Below, in pieces: positions 22,852-33,807 of a stretch of 64,000 nt of DNA. Both the position numbers and the translations under genes were made by a program. The notes beneath the pieces were generated by a model. The model was not told the DNA's origin and searched no databases. It saw only the letters and a list, made by a program, of their open reading frames with translations. Origin of the DNA: Theropithecus gelada. Its lineage: Eukaryota; Chordata; Mammalia; Primates; Cercopithecidae. The number at the start of each line of letters is the position of its first letter. Positions within the stretch are counted from its first letter, which is position 1. The stretch spans positions 27,332,326 to 27,396,325 of the forward strand of contig NC_037680.1 in NCBI RefSeq assembly GCF_003255815.1. The letters run 5' to 3'.

Positions 22852-23817
22852 AAGTAACTGCTATCAGACCTGTGAATGCAACTCAGTGAATTTAATGTGA
22901 AAAAATAATTAAACAGAAAAACTATCATCCATTGCACTGTTTTCTTTTCATGTATTTATTAGTCAGCCCCTTTAACAAGTTAAGAGCTTGTTCTTTATCC
23001 ACTCCAAAACACTCCGTCATAGTTTCATATACTCATAGCATTTTAACCCCTGAATACCAAACCCCTTTTCATTTTGTCATGGCTCCTCAAAAATTTCTCT
23101 TTACCTGGCATATTCTTTCACGTAGCACATTCTGTTCATGCCTCCCATGACTGCTTACATACTTACATGACTAAGTAAATTTCTGACCACATTTTGTTAA
23201 AATCTCAAGTGAGATACAAGTAGAATAAACCTCCAAAAACAGTATTTTCATGTTGCTTGCCAAATGGGGACAATGGAAGCCTGGAGAGTATGTGACCTGT
23301 AAACAGGATGCTCCTATTCAGTTCTAGGATCCTTGCTAAATGGAAATGAGATGCTGTAAAAATCAATTCTCAGTAGTTTTTTTAAGAAACAGAAATAGAT
23401 TTGAAAAATCCTTATTTTTAAATATCAGCATAAAATATTTTCTTTGAAAAAAAGTCTACGTTTGCTACTACATAAGCCAAGTAAAACAGTTTACAGCCCC
23501 TAGTGCAGGAGTGTTTTTTCTTTTTCCTATTTTTCTTTATTATTTTAGAGTGCAAGTATTTAGAGTCTATTTTTTCTCCTTACTTTGTGGTTAACTGTTT
23601 AATGATTTTTGCCAGTTTTCTATGATGAATATTATTGTCAGAAATGACTTCTCTTGAAAACATAAGTGATATTACTTATTTCTAATTCATTTACGTAGTT
23701 ATATATGGTGACTTAGTTACTTGAAAGAGCTATTCAATTGTTTTCTGAATTATAATGATTAGATAACTATTTTTATGGTTCCTTTTTCTCCACAGTCTAA
23801 ATCAGATGCTTCTAGTA
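22852..23817. other. Unassigned AT-rich sequence
   Basis: No gene and no repeat that I can name. The 72-codon frame at 22932-23150 shows no recognisable motif. Confidence 0.4.
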
Positions 23818-23962
23818 AAAAAAAATTATATATATATAATTTTATATATAATACATAAATTTGATTATATATAAATACATCATTATATAGATATATAAAT
23901 TTATTATATATAATAAATTATGTTATAATTGTATATAATATAAATAAAAGATATATATATCT
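23818..23962. repeat. AT-rich tract ((TA)n-like)
   Basis: About 145 bases composed almost wholly of A and T, with runs of TATATA broken by 'aattt' and 'aaatt'. It is likely to melt easily and can fold on itself. Confidence 0.88.
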
Positions 23963-23965
23963 TTA

Positions 23966-24240
23966 TTTTAAGAGATGTAGTCTCTTTAAGTTGCTCAGAC
24001 TAGATTTGAGCTCCCGGGCTCAAGCAATCCTCCCACCTCAGCCTCTGAAGCAGCTAGGACTACAGGTGTGCATTAACCATCCCGGGAACTTTCTGTTTTT
24101 TGATGTTGTTGTGTGTTTGTTTGTTTGTTTTGAGACAGGGTCTTATTCTGTTGCCCAGACCTCCTGGGCTCAAGCCATCTTCCTACCTCAGCCTCCCAAA
24201 GTGATGGGATTACATGCATGTGCCACCTTGCCTGGCATCT
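23966..24240 (-). mobile_element. Two old Alu fragments, antisense
   Basis: The first piece (about 23966-24090) contains 'gctcccgggctcaagcaatc', 'ctcagcctctgaagcagct' and 'ggactacaggtgtgca'. The second (about 24125-24240) contains 'gagacagggtcttattctgt', 'cctcctgggctcaagcc' and 'gtgccaccttgcctggc', with an internal deletion. They are separated by a TGTTTGTTTG-type linker. Both look AluJ/FLAM-like. Confidence 0.75.
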
Positions 24241-24599
24241 TTTTTTTTTTTTTTAAAGACTTTTTACACAAAGAGAAAGCAGAGTTAATCACAGTCCTAG
24301 GTTCATGGGGCACAGTCATTACTGGTTCATGCAAAGCACTTCTTGTTTTATTTATTTATACATTTTCCAGTCTCATTCTCCTGCCCTTGACCCATAGGAA
24401 ATCATTCTAATATTATGATATTCTAAAATAATATCTATTGTACTGTTCTATTTTGTTTATATTTTCATAATGAGTATTGTTTTGTATGCATAAATTTTAA
24501 AATTTTTTATGAGAAATTTCAATAAATAAAAAGGAAAGGGAGAATATTATGAACCGCCATGTGTCTATATGTCAGCTTCAACAGTTATCATCTTATGGT

Positions 24600-26285
24600 A
24601 CAATTTGTTTTACCTCTGACCTCTCCTTACCCTGACCTATATACATGAAATTTAAATAAGCATAAGTGATATCATGCTGTGTATCTTATTGTGATTCTTA
24701 CTATTTTATTTCATGTAACCTTAAGTTTTAAACTTTATTTATGTTGCCATGTTTTTACTGCTTCTTACTGCTACAAGGTAATCCATAGTATACGGCGGCC
24801 ATATTTTCACTACCCATTTTCCTCAGTGTTTGCCATCCAAATTGCTTTCAATTTCCTTTTACCACAAACATCATAATGAACATCCTCATGTTCATCATGT
24901 CCTATCATGGAACTTTGCAAGGATTTCTTTAGAATATATACACAGGAGCAGAATTGCTGGGTGACAGAATATATGTTTATGATTAATTTAACCAATCTCT
25001 ATCAGATGCTCCCCCACATAAATACTTTGGTCTTACAGCCTCCAGCAATAACCTTCTCATCATCCATGCCAACCCTTAATATTATCCAGCTTATTCATGT
25101 TTTCAGCCTAATGTGTGTAATTTTATAGATCATTGTTTTAATTTGGGTTTTTTAAAATCACTATTGAGTTTGAGTATCTCATCATATACTTGTTGGCCTT
25201 TTGATTTCCCTCTTCTGAACTTGCTTCTACATATTCTCTATACATTTTTTCATTTGGGTCCAGTTGTTTTATAGGAGTTTGTTGTATATGCTCGATATTA
25301 ATTTCTATCAGTTTAGATATTATAAAATATCTGCTTCCATTCTTTCAACTTTTAAATGTTATGCATGATGTTCTTTAAATAGACATTCAGATTTTAAATA
25401 TTCCATTAAAAATATTTTCTTGATGTTTATTGCTGGAGTACATGAGTGCTACTGATTTTTTTAAAAGTTTGTCTTTGTTCTAACTATATTGCTAAACCCT
25501 CTTATTCTTAACAGATTGTTCTTTTTTTTTGGAAATAGATGACTATAATCATTTGAAATTAATGATGATATTATTTCCATTCTTCCTCTCTTTATATTTA
25601 AACTTCTTTCTTCTTTCCTATATCTTTGGAAGTTCCTCTGGAACTATGTTAAAGAGTAGTAGTGACATTGGCCATCTCATGTCTGATCATAAAGGAGGTG
25701 AACCTAAAGTTTCTCAATACTTACAAAATGTTTTTAATATATAACATTTACCAAATTAAGAAAGGTTCTTCTATTTTTAGTTTGCTAAGCAGTCTTATAA
25801 AAAGCTATTACACCTTATCAGTGCTTTTTATGATGTGTATGTTAAAATAATCATTTGGTATTCATCCTGTGGTATATTAATGTTATGTATTATGTGTATA
25901 GAATTTCTAATATTAAACCATCCATGCATTCATAGTTTGCATCATGAAGTATTACCTGATCGTGATGTATTATTCTTTAATACACTGTTGTGTTTGGTTA
26001 GCAAATATCTTATTGAAGATTTTGGAATCTATATTATTAAGTGAAATGCAGTGTAATTTTCTTATTTTCCTTGTTTGGTTTTATAATTAAGATTACACTA
26101 GCCTTCTAAAATGAGATGTGCATGTTTGCTCCTTTTAAGAAAGGAATTTACTGTTTCTTTAATATGTACTAAACTCATATATAAAACTCTCTGGTTCTGG
26201 GGATTTTTGTGAGGACATATCTTTGACAATTATATACATCTTTAATGCTTTTTGGTCAATTCAGGTTTCCTTCTCAGCTTCTTCC
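24600..26285 (-). mobile_element. Ancient L1M LINE, antisense, ORF2 remnant
   Basis: Weak but ordered matches to the complement of L1M ORF2: 'gcagaattgctgggtgacag', 'cctccagcaataacc', 'gagtttgagtatctcatc', 'ttgttggccttttgat', then much further on 'gacattggccatctcatg', 'attaaaccatccatgcattc', 'aatatcttattgaagatttt' and 'gattacactagccttctaaaatgag'. The order is collinear over about 1.7 kb. Every frame is broken. Confidence 0.65.
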
Positions 26286-27552
26286 ACTCGCCTTCCAGTG
26301 GCTTTTGATGGCAGCTGGTATTCTTCTCACCCTCAGGTAGACCCCAGACTGAGTTTCCTTTGAGTCAGGAAATACTGAGCTAATCTCAGTGCCCACATTC
26401 AACTGAGCCATGTAATGGTCACCCCACTTTTGTACTGACTGGGAATTGATTGTCCTAACCCTGATCACTGGTCTCTGATCTGCCTGATCTTCAGTTAAAC
26501 TCCCTCTGCCACATACCTAAATTAATCCTGCACTACAACAGTATCCTGCTTTTGCATAACTAGAAATTTCGGTTAATAATGCCCTGAATTGACTTCCTTA
26601 TAGCTCTTAAAACTTCTGGTTACATGTGTCAAGATGAATATTTTGATAAAAAAATAAGTAAAGCATCATGTTCAGGAAGGTAAGTGTTGCAGAAGAAATG
26701 AGCAACTATATGGTCTGATGTCCTCTACATTTGATATATAGTGTGTATCTAATTGTAGTTAACTCCAGGAGATTTTCCCCTTAGCTTAGAGTTTGAACCA
26801 TATAGTGACCATGTATTATCAGAAGAAAAATGAAGGGTATTTCCCCTTACAAAAGGAAAAAGGAGTAAAGATCATACGCAGGAAGTTCATGTACACACTA
26901 ACAAAAATAAATGAAATAGTCAGTAAACATATTATAATTGTTTATACATTACCGTGTGTTTCACCATTTTCGATGTTTAAGTTTTTCCCACACTTTGAAT
27001 GTTTTCTGAATTTATTTTGAATCTTTTCTTACTAAAAAAAAAAAAAATTGGATGTATATATATATATATATATATCTCCTACAAAGAATCTTGTACATTC
27101 TGACATCCCTTTGTCTCTTCATCTTCTCCTACCCCATCATTTGCTACTATCTACTTTAAATCCTAAACCATTATGCTCCTATGTTCTCCTTTTCTTAGCT
27201 GTTGTCTATTTTAAAAAAACAACAAATTTTGCCAGGATATTTTGTCAGCATTACTTCACACATCTTTTAATTATCTTTCATATTTGTTTCTATTTAAGCA
27301 TTTTATCAGAAACTGTCTTCTGAGGCCTTGTATGCTTGGAAATATATGTCATCATAGCTTCGTATTTGAATGACTGCATTGCCATATGTAAAAATCTAGG
27401 TTTTAAGATTTTTCCTTCAATACTTTGAAAATCCATGATCTTCCCTAGTCACCATTGTAAAAAAAAAAAAAAGTTAAAATTAATTTAAAAAATAAAATCC
27501 ATGATTTTTTTTTTGTCCTGTTCAAGTCCATTATTCCTTCAAATACATCCTT
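26286..27552. other. Unassigned sequence, old L1 possible
   Basis: 26286-26530 is more GC-balanced than its surroundings and matches nothing I know. A (TA)n run sits at about 27055-27075. 27330-27550 is T-rich and resembles antisense L1M. No coding exon is seen. Confidence 0.35.
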
Positions 27553-27867
27553 GTTTTTATTTTTTTATTATTATTATTATTTTTTTTTTAAGACAGAGTC
27601 TGACGTTGTCACCTGGGCTGGAGTGCAGTGGCACAATCTCGACTCAACCTCCTCCTCGTGGACTCAAGTGATTCTCCCACCTCAGCCTCCTGAATAGCTG
27701 GGACTGCAGACACACGCTACTATGCCCAGCTAATTTTTGTATTTTTTGGTAGAGATGGGGTTTTGCCATGTTAGCCAGGCTGGTCTTGAACTTCTGGCCT
27801 CAAGTGGTCCTCCTGCCTTGGCTTCCCATAGTGCTGGGATTATAGGTGTGAGCCACCACACCCAGCC
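27553..27867 (-). mobile_element. Alu SINE, antisense (AluJ/S-like)
   Basis: A T/TTA-rich tail, then 'aagacagagtctgacgttgt', 'ctggagtgcagtggcacaat', 'cctcagcctcctgaatagc', 'gccaggctggtcttgaactt' and 'gagccaccacacccagcc'. Diverged, with a deletion around the 'ctcactgcaacctcc' position. Confidence 0.92.
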
Positions 27868-28974
27868 TATTTTTCTTTCTGAGTCTCCTGTTATTCAGAT
27901 GTTAGCACTGTCAATCCCTTAGCCTTTCTTTTATATTTTCTATATCATTGTTCTTAGGTTTGAAGATTGCCTCAAACTGATCTCCAGATTCATTAATTTA
28001 CTCCTCATTTAAATTCTATTATTTATCCAGTCTATATACTTCAAGTATTATATTTTTGTACCTAATATTTCTGCTTGCTTCTTTGTTCTCTTGTTCTTAT
28101 TATATGCTGCTAATATCTTCCCTTATCTCTTTTAGTATGTTTACTAGGATCATTTTAAGTTCTTGGGCTATCATATCTAATATTTCTGCTTCTCTTAGAA
28201 TCTATATGCCAATATTTTATTTTTCTTTGAAAACAGTTGTGCTTCTTCAATGTCTTGATATGTTGACCTGTAAGATAATTTTTCTTTGGGGATATTGGCT
28301 ACTATGACATCACATGTGGGAAGAGACTAGCACTCAGTCTGTGTCATTTTCAGTGAGCTCAGAGGATGGAAGATAGGTAGAAAAGCCCCAGGCTACTTGA
28401 GAAATCACAATTAATTTATCAAGTCTACAAAATGACACCTCAGATATCTGCTTCACCATCTCTCCCCTCCTTCCTGATCCCACCAGGGAGAACAGCAGCC
28501 AAAGCTATTGGTTGTAATTTACCAGCTTTATGGTTTAGTGGGAAAGGGCAGAGAAATTACTGCCTACGGTTAGTTAGTCTCCACTTGTTTTCCTCAGCTT
28601 TTTATAAGTACAGTTTACTTCTGAGGGCATTTGGTCTGTAGTCTGAGTCCCTGTAGATATGGGAACAGTAAGTTTTTTACTCAAGTCATGGAAAAATCAA
28701 AAGCAGAACTCCAATAGTTCATTTCCTGTTTTATCCTCCGACATCTTTGAAGGACTGCCTCCTGCCCCAGATCCAAGGCCCAAGCCACCAGCTAGCACAC
28801 TTACCAGTTCCAAATTATCCTTGTTCACCCCTTTTATTCCCTGGGAGTTTTCGGGGTTTTTTATTTCTTGTTTTTTTTTCTTTATATTTCTTATAGGAGT
28901 TGGTCTTTGGAGAGGGAACTAGACATTGTACTATTCCAACATCTTGGTATTATTTTTCTGAAAGAAACTCAAAC
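27868..28974. other. Unassigned, possible antisense L1M (5' region)
   Basis: 27900-28310 is T-rich and contains 'tattcagatgttagcactgt', 'cagattcattaatttact' and 'gttcttgggctatcatatc', similar in style to the antisense 5'/ORF1 part of old L1M elements. 28320-28970 is unassigned and contains no supported gene. Confidence 0.35.
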
Positions 28975-29165
28975 AAAAGCTATATATATGTGTGCACCCT
29001 TTGACCCAGAGACTACATTTCTAGAAATTTCTCCAAAATATATTATCAAGAACTATTTAATCATGATATTCGAAAACAATTTAAATATCCAAAAGTGTGG
29101 GGTGAAATAGATATACATTCATGGAATAAACTATTCTGAGTAATATACTACTCATTTCTGTTTTA
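28975..29165 (+). mobile_element. L1M ORF2 3'-end fragment
   Basis: 'ccctttgacccagagactac', 'tttctagaaatttctcc', 'caatttaaatatccaaaag', 'atacattcatggaataaact' follow the tail of old L1 ORF2 in sense orientation. It is short and heavily diverged. Confidence 0.55.
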
Positions 29166-29178
29166 TAAAAAATTTATG

Positions 29179-29327
29179 TTCAGGTGTGGTGGCTCATGCC
29201 TTATAATCCCAACACTTTGGGAGACTAAGGTGAGAAGATCACTTGAGCTAAGGAGCTCAAGACCAGCCTGCGCAACATAAGTAGAGAGGCCTCCTCTCTA
29301 CTAAAAAATATAAAAAGTAAAAATTAA

Positions 29328-29360
<33 letters not shown>

Positions 29361-29440
29361 AAAAAGTAAAATATCAGCCAGGCATGGTAGTACATGCCTA
29401 TAGTTCCAGCTATTCAAGAGGATTGCTTGAGCCTAGGAGA
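29179..29440 (+). mobile_element. Old Alu SINE, 3'-truncated, with (TA)n
   Basis: The left arm runs from 'caggtgtggtggctcatgcc' to 'ctctactaaaaaatataaa'. The linker holds a (TA)n expansion (29328-29360). The right arm then starts 'agccaggcatggtagtacat' and stops at 'gagcctaggaga', losing the last third of the element. Confidence 0.85.
29328..29360. repeat. (TA)n in Alu middle A-rich linker
   Basis: About sixteen TA units with one TG interruption, placed where an Alu normally has its middle A5TACA6-like linker. It probably grew from that TA by slippage. Confidence 0.85.
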
Positions 29441-29738
29441 CCTTGATCTGTTTCTAATGACTGTCTTTTCTCTTGTTTTAGGTCACATTTTGCTACCTTT
29501 TAAAATGTCTTGTAATTCTTGAATTGATGGGTTTGCATAGGGTAGTTTTTAAGTGTGGATATTTAGCATGATTTGCATATGTCTATTAAAGTACTTCTCA
29601 AACTGTAATTATTTCTTTACCTCTATAACACATAGAATGTTAGGGCTGAGAAAAGGATGACTGGAGCTGGCAGTTGAATTGCTGGTTTAGTTTCAATATA
29701 GTACTAGAATGAAAGTCAAAAAAATAATAAAGAATGAG

Positions 29739-30048
29739 TAATATGGTTTGGCTGTGTCACCACTCACATCTCATCTTGGATTCCTGCGTGTTGTGTGAGG
29801 GACCCAATGAGAGGTAATTGAATCATGGAGGTGGATCTTTCATGTGCTGTTATCTCTCATGGTAGTGAGTAAGTCTCACGAGATCTTATGGTTTTAAAAA
29901 CGAGAGTTTCCTAGCACAAGCTCTTCCTTTGCCCTCCAGCATGACTGTGAGGCCTCCCCAGCCATGTAGCACTGTAAGTCCATTAAACCGCTTTTTCTTC
30001 CCAGTCTTGGGTATGTCTTTATCAGCAGTGTGAAAACAGACTAATACA
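29739..30048 (+). mobile_element. Solitary THE1-type LTR (ERVL-MaLR)
   Basis: A complete LTR of about 310 bp: 'atatggtttggctgtgtcac', 'gaggtaattgaatcatggag', 'taagtctcacgagatcttat', 'aagtccattaaaccgcttt', ending 'cagactaataca'. A 5-bp target duplication, atgag, is at 29734-29738 and 30049-30053, as expected for this class. The ends are intact and no internal sequence remains, so it arose by LTR-LTR recombination. It carries a TTTTAAAA TATA-like box and an ATTAAA poly(A) signal. Confidence 0.92.
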
Positions 30049-30180
30049 ATGAGTAAAAGGAAACAAAGAAGAAGCAGTCACAATCCTTTCATGTAATTTG
30101 TCAACAAGAGGGTAGATGCAGCATTGTGGAGGAAACACTTTACAGTGCCTTGAACATTACCAAAATCAAATTGCCCTTAA

Positions 30181-30483
30181 GGCCGGGCGCGGTGGCTCAA
30201 GCCTGTAATCCCAGCACTTTGGGAGGCCGAGACGGGTGGATCACGAGGTCAGGAGATCGAGACCATCCTGGCTAACACGGTGAAACCCCGTCTCTACTAA
30301 GAAATACAAAAAACTAGCCGGGCGAGGTGGCGGGCGCCTGTAGTCCCAGCTACTCGGGAGGCTGAGGCTGGAGAATGGCGTGAACCCGGGAGGCGGAGCT
30401 TGCAGTGAGCTGAGATCCGGCCACTGCACTCTAGCCTGGGCTACAGAGCGAGACTCCGTCTCAAAAAAAAAAAAAAAAAAAAA
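30181..30483 (+). mobile_element. AluY, Old World monkey type (AluYRa-like)
   Basis: A nearly intact copy with the same diagnostic changes as the one at 11857: 'gctcaagcctgtaatcc', 'gccgagacgggtgg', 'aaaactagccgggcgaggtg', 'gagctgagatccggccactg'. A perfect 13-bp target duplication, aaattgcccttaa, is at 30168-30180 and 30484-30496. It has a long uninterrupted A tail, so it is young. Confidence 0.96.
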
Positions 30484-31023
30484 AAATTGCCCTTAAAAGA
30501 GTAAAGAGAAATTAAAACAGTCATGCAGAAAAGAGCCTCAAATTAAGATACAGACTTATGATTATTTAACAGCAGGACATTTTGCCATTGTGATTTGGAG
30601 AAAGTTTTTCCTTATAGTTTTTAACCAAGTTGAGATAGACACAAAGAGCCAGATGGGAAGACAACTAAATCTAAACATTTTACAAAACGCTGATAGTGAT
30701 CAGCATCTAGCCAAGAATGATAAGACATGAAAAAGTAGGAAAATGTAACCCCAAACAAAGAGAATAGACAATCAGTAGAAACAGAGCAAGAAATGACAGC
30801 AATAATGTAAACAGCAAAGACTTAAAAACATCTAATTGTACATATATACAAGGATATAAAGTAAAACATTAAAATAATGAAGAGAGTCTTAGAAAATATA
30901 TTTTTTAGCTCTAGGAATTCCTGCATCTGAATGAAATATCCACTGGATGGGTTTCTCAATGCAATAAACATCGCCAATAAAAAAGATCAATAGACTTGAA
31001 GAATATGAAAATCTGAACCACTG

Positions 31024-31190
31024 CTGGGTACAGTGGCACATGCCTATAGTCCTACCTACTCAGGAGGCTGAAGTGGAAGAATACCTTGAGTACAGGAATT
31101 TCAGGCTGTAGTGTGCTAAGATCACACGTGTGGATAGCCACTGCACTCCAGCCTGGACATCCTAGCCAGTCCCCAAGTCTAAAAAAAAGT
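31024..31190 (+). mobile_element. Alu right-monomer fragment (FRAM-like)
   Basis: 'gctgggtacagtggcacatg', 'ctactcaggaggctgaag', 'gccactgcactccagcctgg', then a degraded tail. Only one arm is present. Confidence 0.75.
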
Positions 31191-31984
31191 AAGTGAAGTA
31201 AAATAAAAACTGAATCAGAGAGTAAGAAAACTGAACCCTCCCCCTCCTCTGTACCAAATAAAAACCCCCAGCACCTAAGTGTCCTGGTACCATGAGGTAT
31301 AACAAATATGGAATTGGAGTTGCAGAAGGGGTGAGGGCAGAAAAAATATTTGAAAAAATAATGGCCAAAATTGTTCCACATTGGATAAAAAATAGAAACA
31401 TAAAAATCCAAGTTCATTTAACTTCAAATAGAGAAGAAAACCACACCAACACATATCATTTCTCAAACCAATGATAAAGAGAAAAGTCATAAAAGTAAAT
31501 GAAAAAAAAGGGCACATCACAAACAAAACGCAAGATAAAAATGAACTGACTTCACATCGGAAACAATGCAAACCAGAAGGTAATGGAATGAGATCGGTAT
31601 CAAAAGATGAAGACTTATAAAGCTTAAATTCTGTATCCAGGAAGAAACATCTAAAATGATGACATTTTGAGAAAAAAAAAAAAATCTCTTCTTGTTACAA
31701 GAAATGTTAAATAAAGTCTTAAGGCAGAAGAAAAATTATACTAGATGGAAACTCGATCTCTGCAGAGGAATGAAGAGCCCTAGAAATTGTAAATATATGG
31801 GTATACATAAATTTAAACATAAATATATAAACATAAATTGTTTATATATTTAAAAACATAACTGCTTAAGTAAAAAACACTGAAAAATAGGAACGAATAT
31901 TTTGTTATCACATATGTAGAAGTAAAATATATGACAACACTGCGAAGATTGGGAGGGAGAAATGGTAGTACAGGCGGAATATTC

Positions 31985-32185
31985 CTAATCCCAGAATTCA
32001 AATTGCTCCAAAATTCAAAACTTTCTGAGTGCCAACCCGATGCTCAAAGGAAATGATCATTGGAACATTTCAGATTTTGGATTTTTAGATTAGGGAGTCT
32101 CAATCTGTTTAACATAAATATTCCAAAATTTGAAAACATTCAAAATTTGAATGAATTCTGGTCCCAGACATTTCAGATATTGTGT
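31985..32185. repeat. Unassigned interspersed repeat
   Basis: 'aaattgctccaaaattcaaaac', 'tttctgagtgccaac', 'catttcagattttggatttt' is a wording I recognise from an old mammalian repeat (probably a DNA transposon) but cannot name. A similar opening, 'acaatcccttatctgcaatt', occurs at about 61612. It interrupts the L1M/HAL1 remnant. Confidence 0.45.
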
Positions 32186-32348
32186 CTTAAGGTCATTATA
32201 TTATTAGGTAATTATAGGTAATTATTTAAAATTAGTCTGTGATAAGTTAAAGATGCATATTTAAACCCTAGAGCAATCACCAAAGATATAAAACAAAGAA
32301 ATATAGCTGATAAATCAATAGAGGAGATGAAGTAGAATACTAGAGAAT

Positions 32349-32660
32349 TGGCCAGGCATGATGGCCAATGCCTGTAAGTAAACACTTTGGGAGGCCAAGG
32401 GAGGAGGATCACTTGAATCCAGGAGTTTGAGACCAGCCTGGGCAACATAATGAGACCCTGTATCTACAAAAAAATTAAAAATTAGCCAGGCATAGTGGTG
32501 TAAACCTGTAGTCCCATAGGCTGAGGCTGAGGCTGAAATGGGAGGATAACTTGAGCCCAGGAGGTTGAGGCTGTGGTGAGCCATGATTGCACGACTGTGC
32601 TGTAGCCTGAGCAATAGTGTGATACCCTGTCTCAAAAAAAAAACAAAAAACAAAAAAAAA
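32349..32660 (+). mobile_element. AluJ SINE
   Basis: From 'ggccaggcatgatggccaat' through 'agaccagcctgggcaacata' and 'gaggttgaggctgtggtgag' to an A/AAAAC tail. The 'gcctgtaagtaaacact' and 'gtcccataggctgaggctg' stretches contain small deletions and a duplication. Confidence 0.9.
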
Positions 32661-32843
32661 TCGATCATTTCAAAAGAAGACAACATTAAAACTGAAAGAA
32701 CAGGTGGAATAAGTAGAAAACAAATAGCAAGGTTCTAAACTTAGAACCAACTATATCATCATTGTATTAAGTATAAATTGTCAAAACACTCAGATAAAAG
32801 GCTTTTTTTTCCATCAGACTGATAAAAACCCAATAAACAACTC

Positions 32844-33066
32844 CAGGGGTTGGCAAACTTTTTATTAAAAGGACACATTGTAAATATTTTAGGATTAAGG
32901 TTCATACTGTTTCTGTCACAACTACTCAACTCTCTTATCAGAGGTCAAAATGTAAACAAGTAGGTATGTCTATGTTCCAGTAAAGCTTTATTTACTGGAA
33001 CATAGACATAGACAAAATAAGCAATTGGCTTTTTGTAGGGGGGTAGATATAGGGAGTAGACTCCTG
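32844..33066 (+). mobile_element. hAT-Charlie-type DNA transposon, non-autonomous
   Basis: It starts with the terminal motif 'caggggttggcaaactt', followed by 'gtaaatattttaggatt', 'ctgtcacaactactcaactc' and 'aaagctttatttact', and ends near 'gtagactcctg', a decayed opposite terminus. The family normally has 'aaacaggc' after the TTTATT motif; here a hairpin replaces it. Same family as the copy at 56655. Confidence 0.75.
32965..33010. repeat. Perfect 20-bp hairpin
   Basis: Left arm 32965-32984 and right arm 32991-33010 are perfect reverse complements around a 6-base loop (gcttta). The left arm is the expected transposon sequence ('tatgttccagtaaa'); the right arm replaces what the family normally has. 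It therefore looks like a copy made by template switching, not a transposon feature. Confidence 0.9.
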
Positions 33067-33362
33067 CTATACTAAATAGAAGGAGTGGCTTTTAAATATA
33101 AAAACACAGGTAGGTTAAAAGTTGAAGGATGTGTTAAATATACCATGCAAACACTAATAATCAGAAAGTCAAGATGGCTAAAATAATATTAGACAAAATG
33201 GGTCTGGACAAGTGTTTCAACAGATATAAAGAGGAAATTTTATAATAAGTATTCTGCTTATTTATTGATTTAACAGCTATATTTCTTTGTTTTATGTCTT
33301 TGGTGATTGCTCTAGGGTTTAAATATGCATCATTAACTTATCACAGCCTAATTTTAAATAAT

Positions 33363-33412
33363 ATTTTAAATATATATTATATATATTATGATATCATAAT
33401 ATATAAAGGACA
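33363..33412. repeat. AT palindrome
   Basis: A 26-bp perfect palindrome is centred between 33392 and 33393 (33380-33405, core 'attatgatatcataat'), within an AT run adjoining arm 2 of the inverted repeat. Confidence 0.85.
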
Positions 33413-33807
33413 ATAAATAAGTCTAGGTTTTCTCCTATAGATGAGTTACAGTGATTTTACATGTTTTTGTAGTAAGTTCATCATATATATTAGATATATG
33501 CACTTTGTTTTATTTTTTCATTGTCATTTTTCTTCTTATCTTTTGATCTCATTGCATAGAAGTTATAAATGTTTATTCCTGGAAGAAATGGCAAGAAAAA
33601 AAGCTTATAAATGTTCATATGATAATTTCTTCTGCTTCTTAATGGTTAAAAGTACCTTCCATCTACCTATGAAATTAAAATATTCATTTATAAATTATTC
33701 CATCAAGAAAGCATCATGCTATGAGCTATATTAAACACAGGGATCATAAGAAGACATGATGACTTTCCTAGAGTAGCTTCTAATCTAGTCTAAGAGGAAG
33801 GTTGTAT

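Larger units (their letters stand above)
31250..33240 (+). mobile_element. Ancient L1M/HAL1 LINE, ORF1-side remnant
   Basis: Collinear weak matches to L1M/HAL1 ORF1-type sequence: 'ggaattggagttgcagaagg', 'aaatatttgaaaaaataatggcc', 'gcaaaccagaaggtaatgg', 'aaccctagagcaatcac', 'aaaacaaatagcaaggttct', 'aatataaaaacacaggtagg' and 'ataccatgcaaacactaata'. It carries at least an unassigned repeat, an AluJ and a hAT element as insertions. Confidence 0.7.
32221..33362. repeat. Inverted repeat, arms of about 115 bp
   Basis: Arm 1 (32221-32340) and arm 2 (33249-33362) are reverse complements with only a few differences over their best ~105 bases (about 95% by hand alignment). Arm 1 belongs to the L1M/HAL1 remnant. 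Independent copies of such an old element would be far more diverged, so arm 2 looks like a later inverted duplication of arm 1. The Alu, the hAT element and its hairpin lie in the ~0.9 kb between. Confidence 0.8.
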
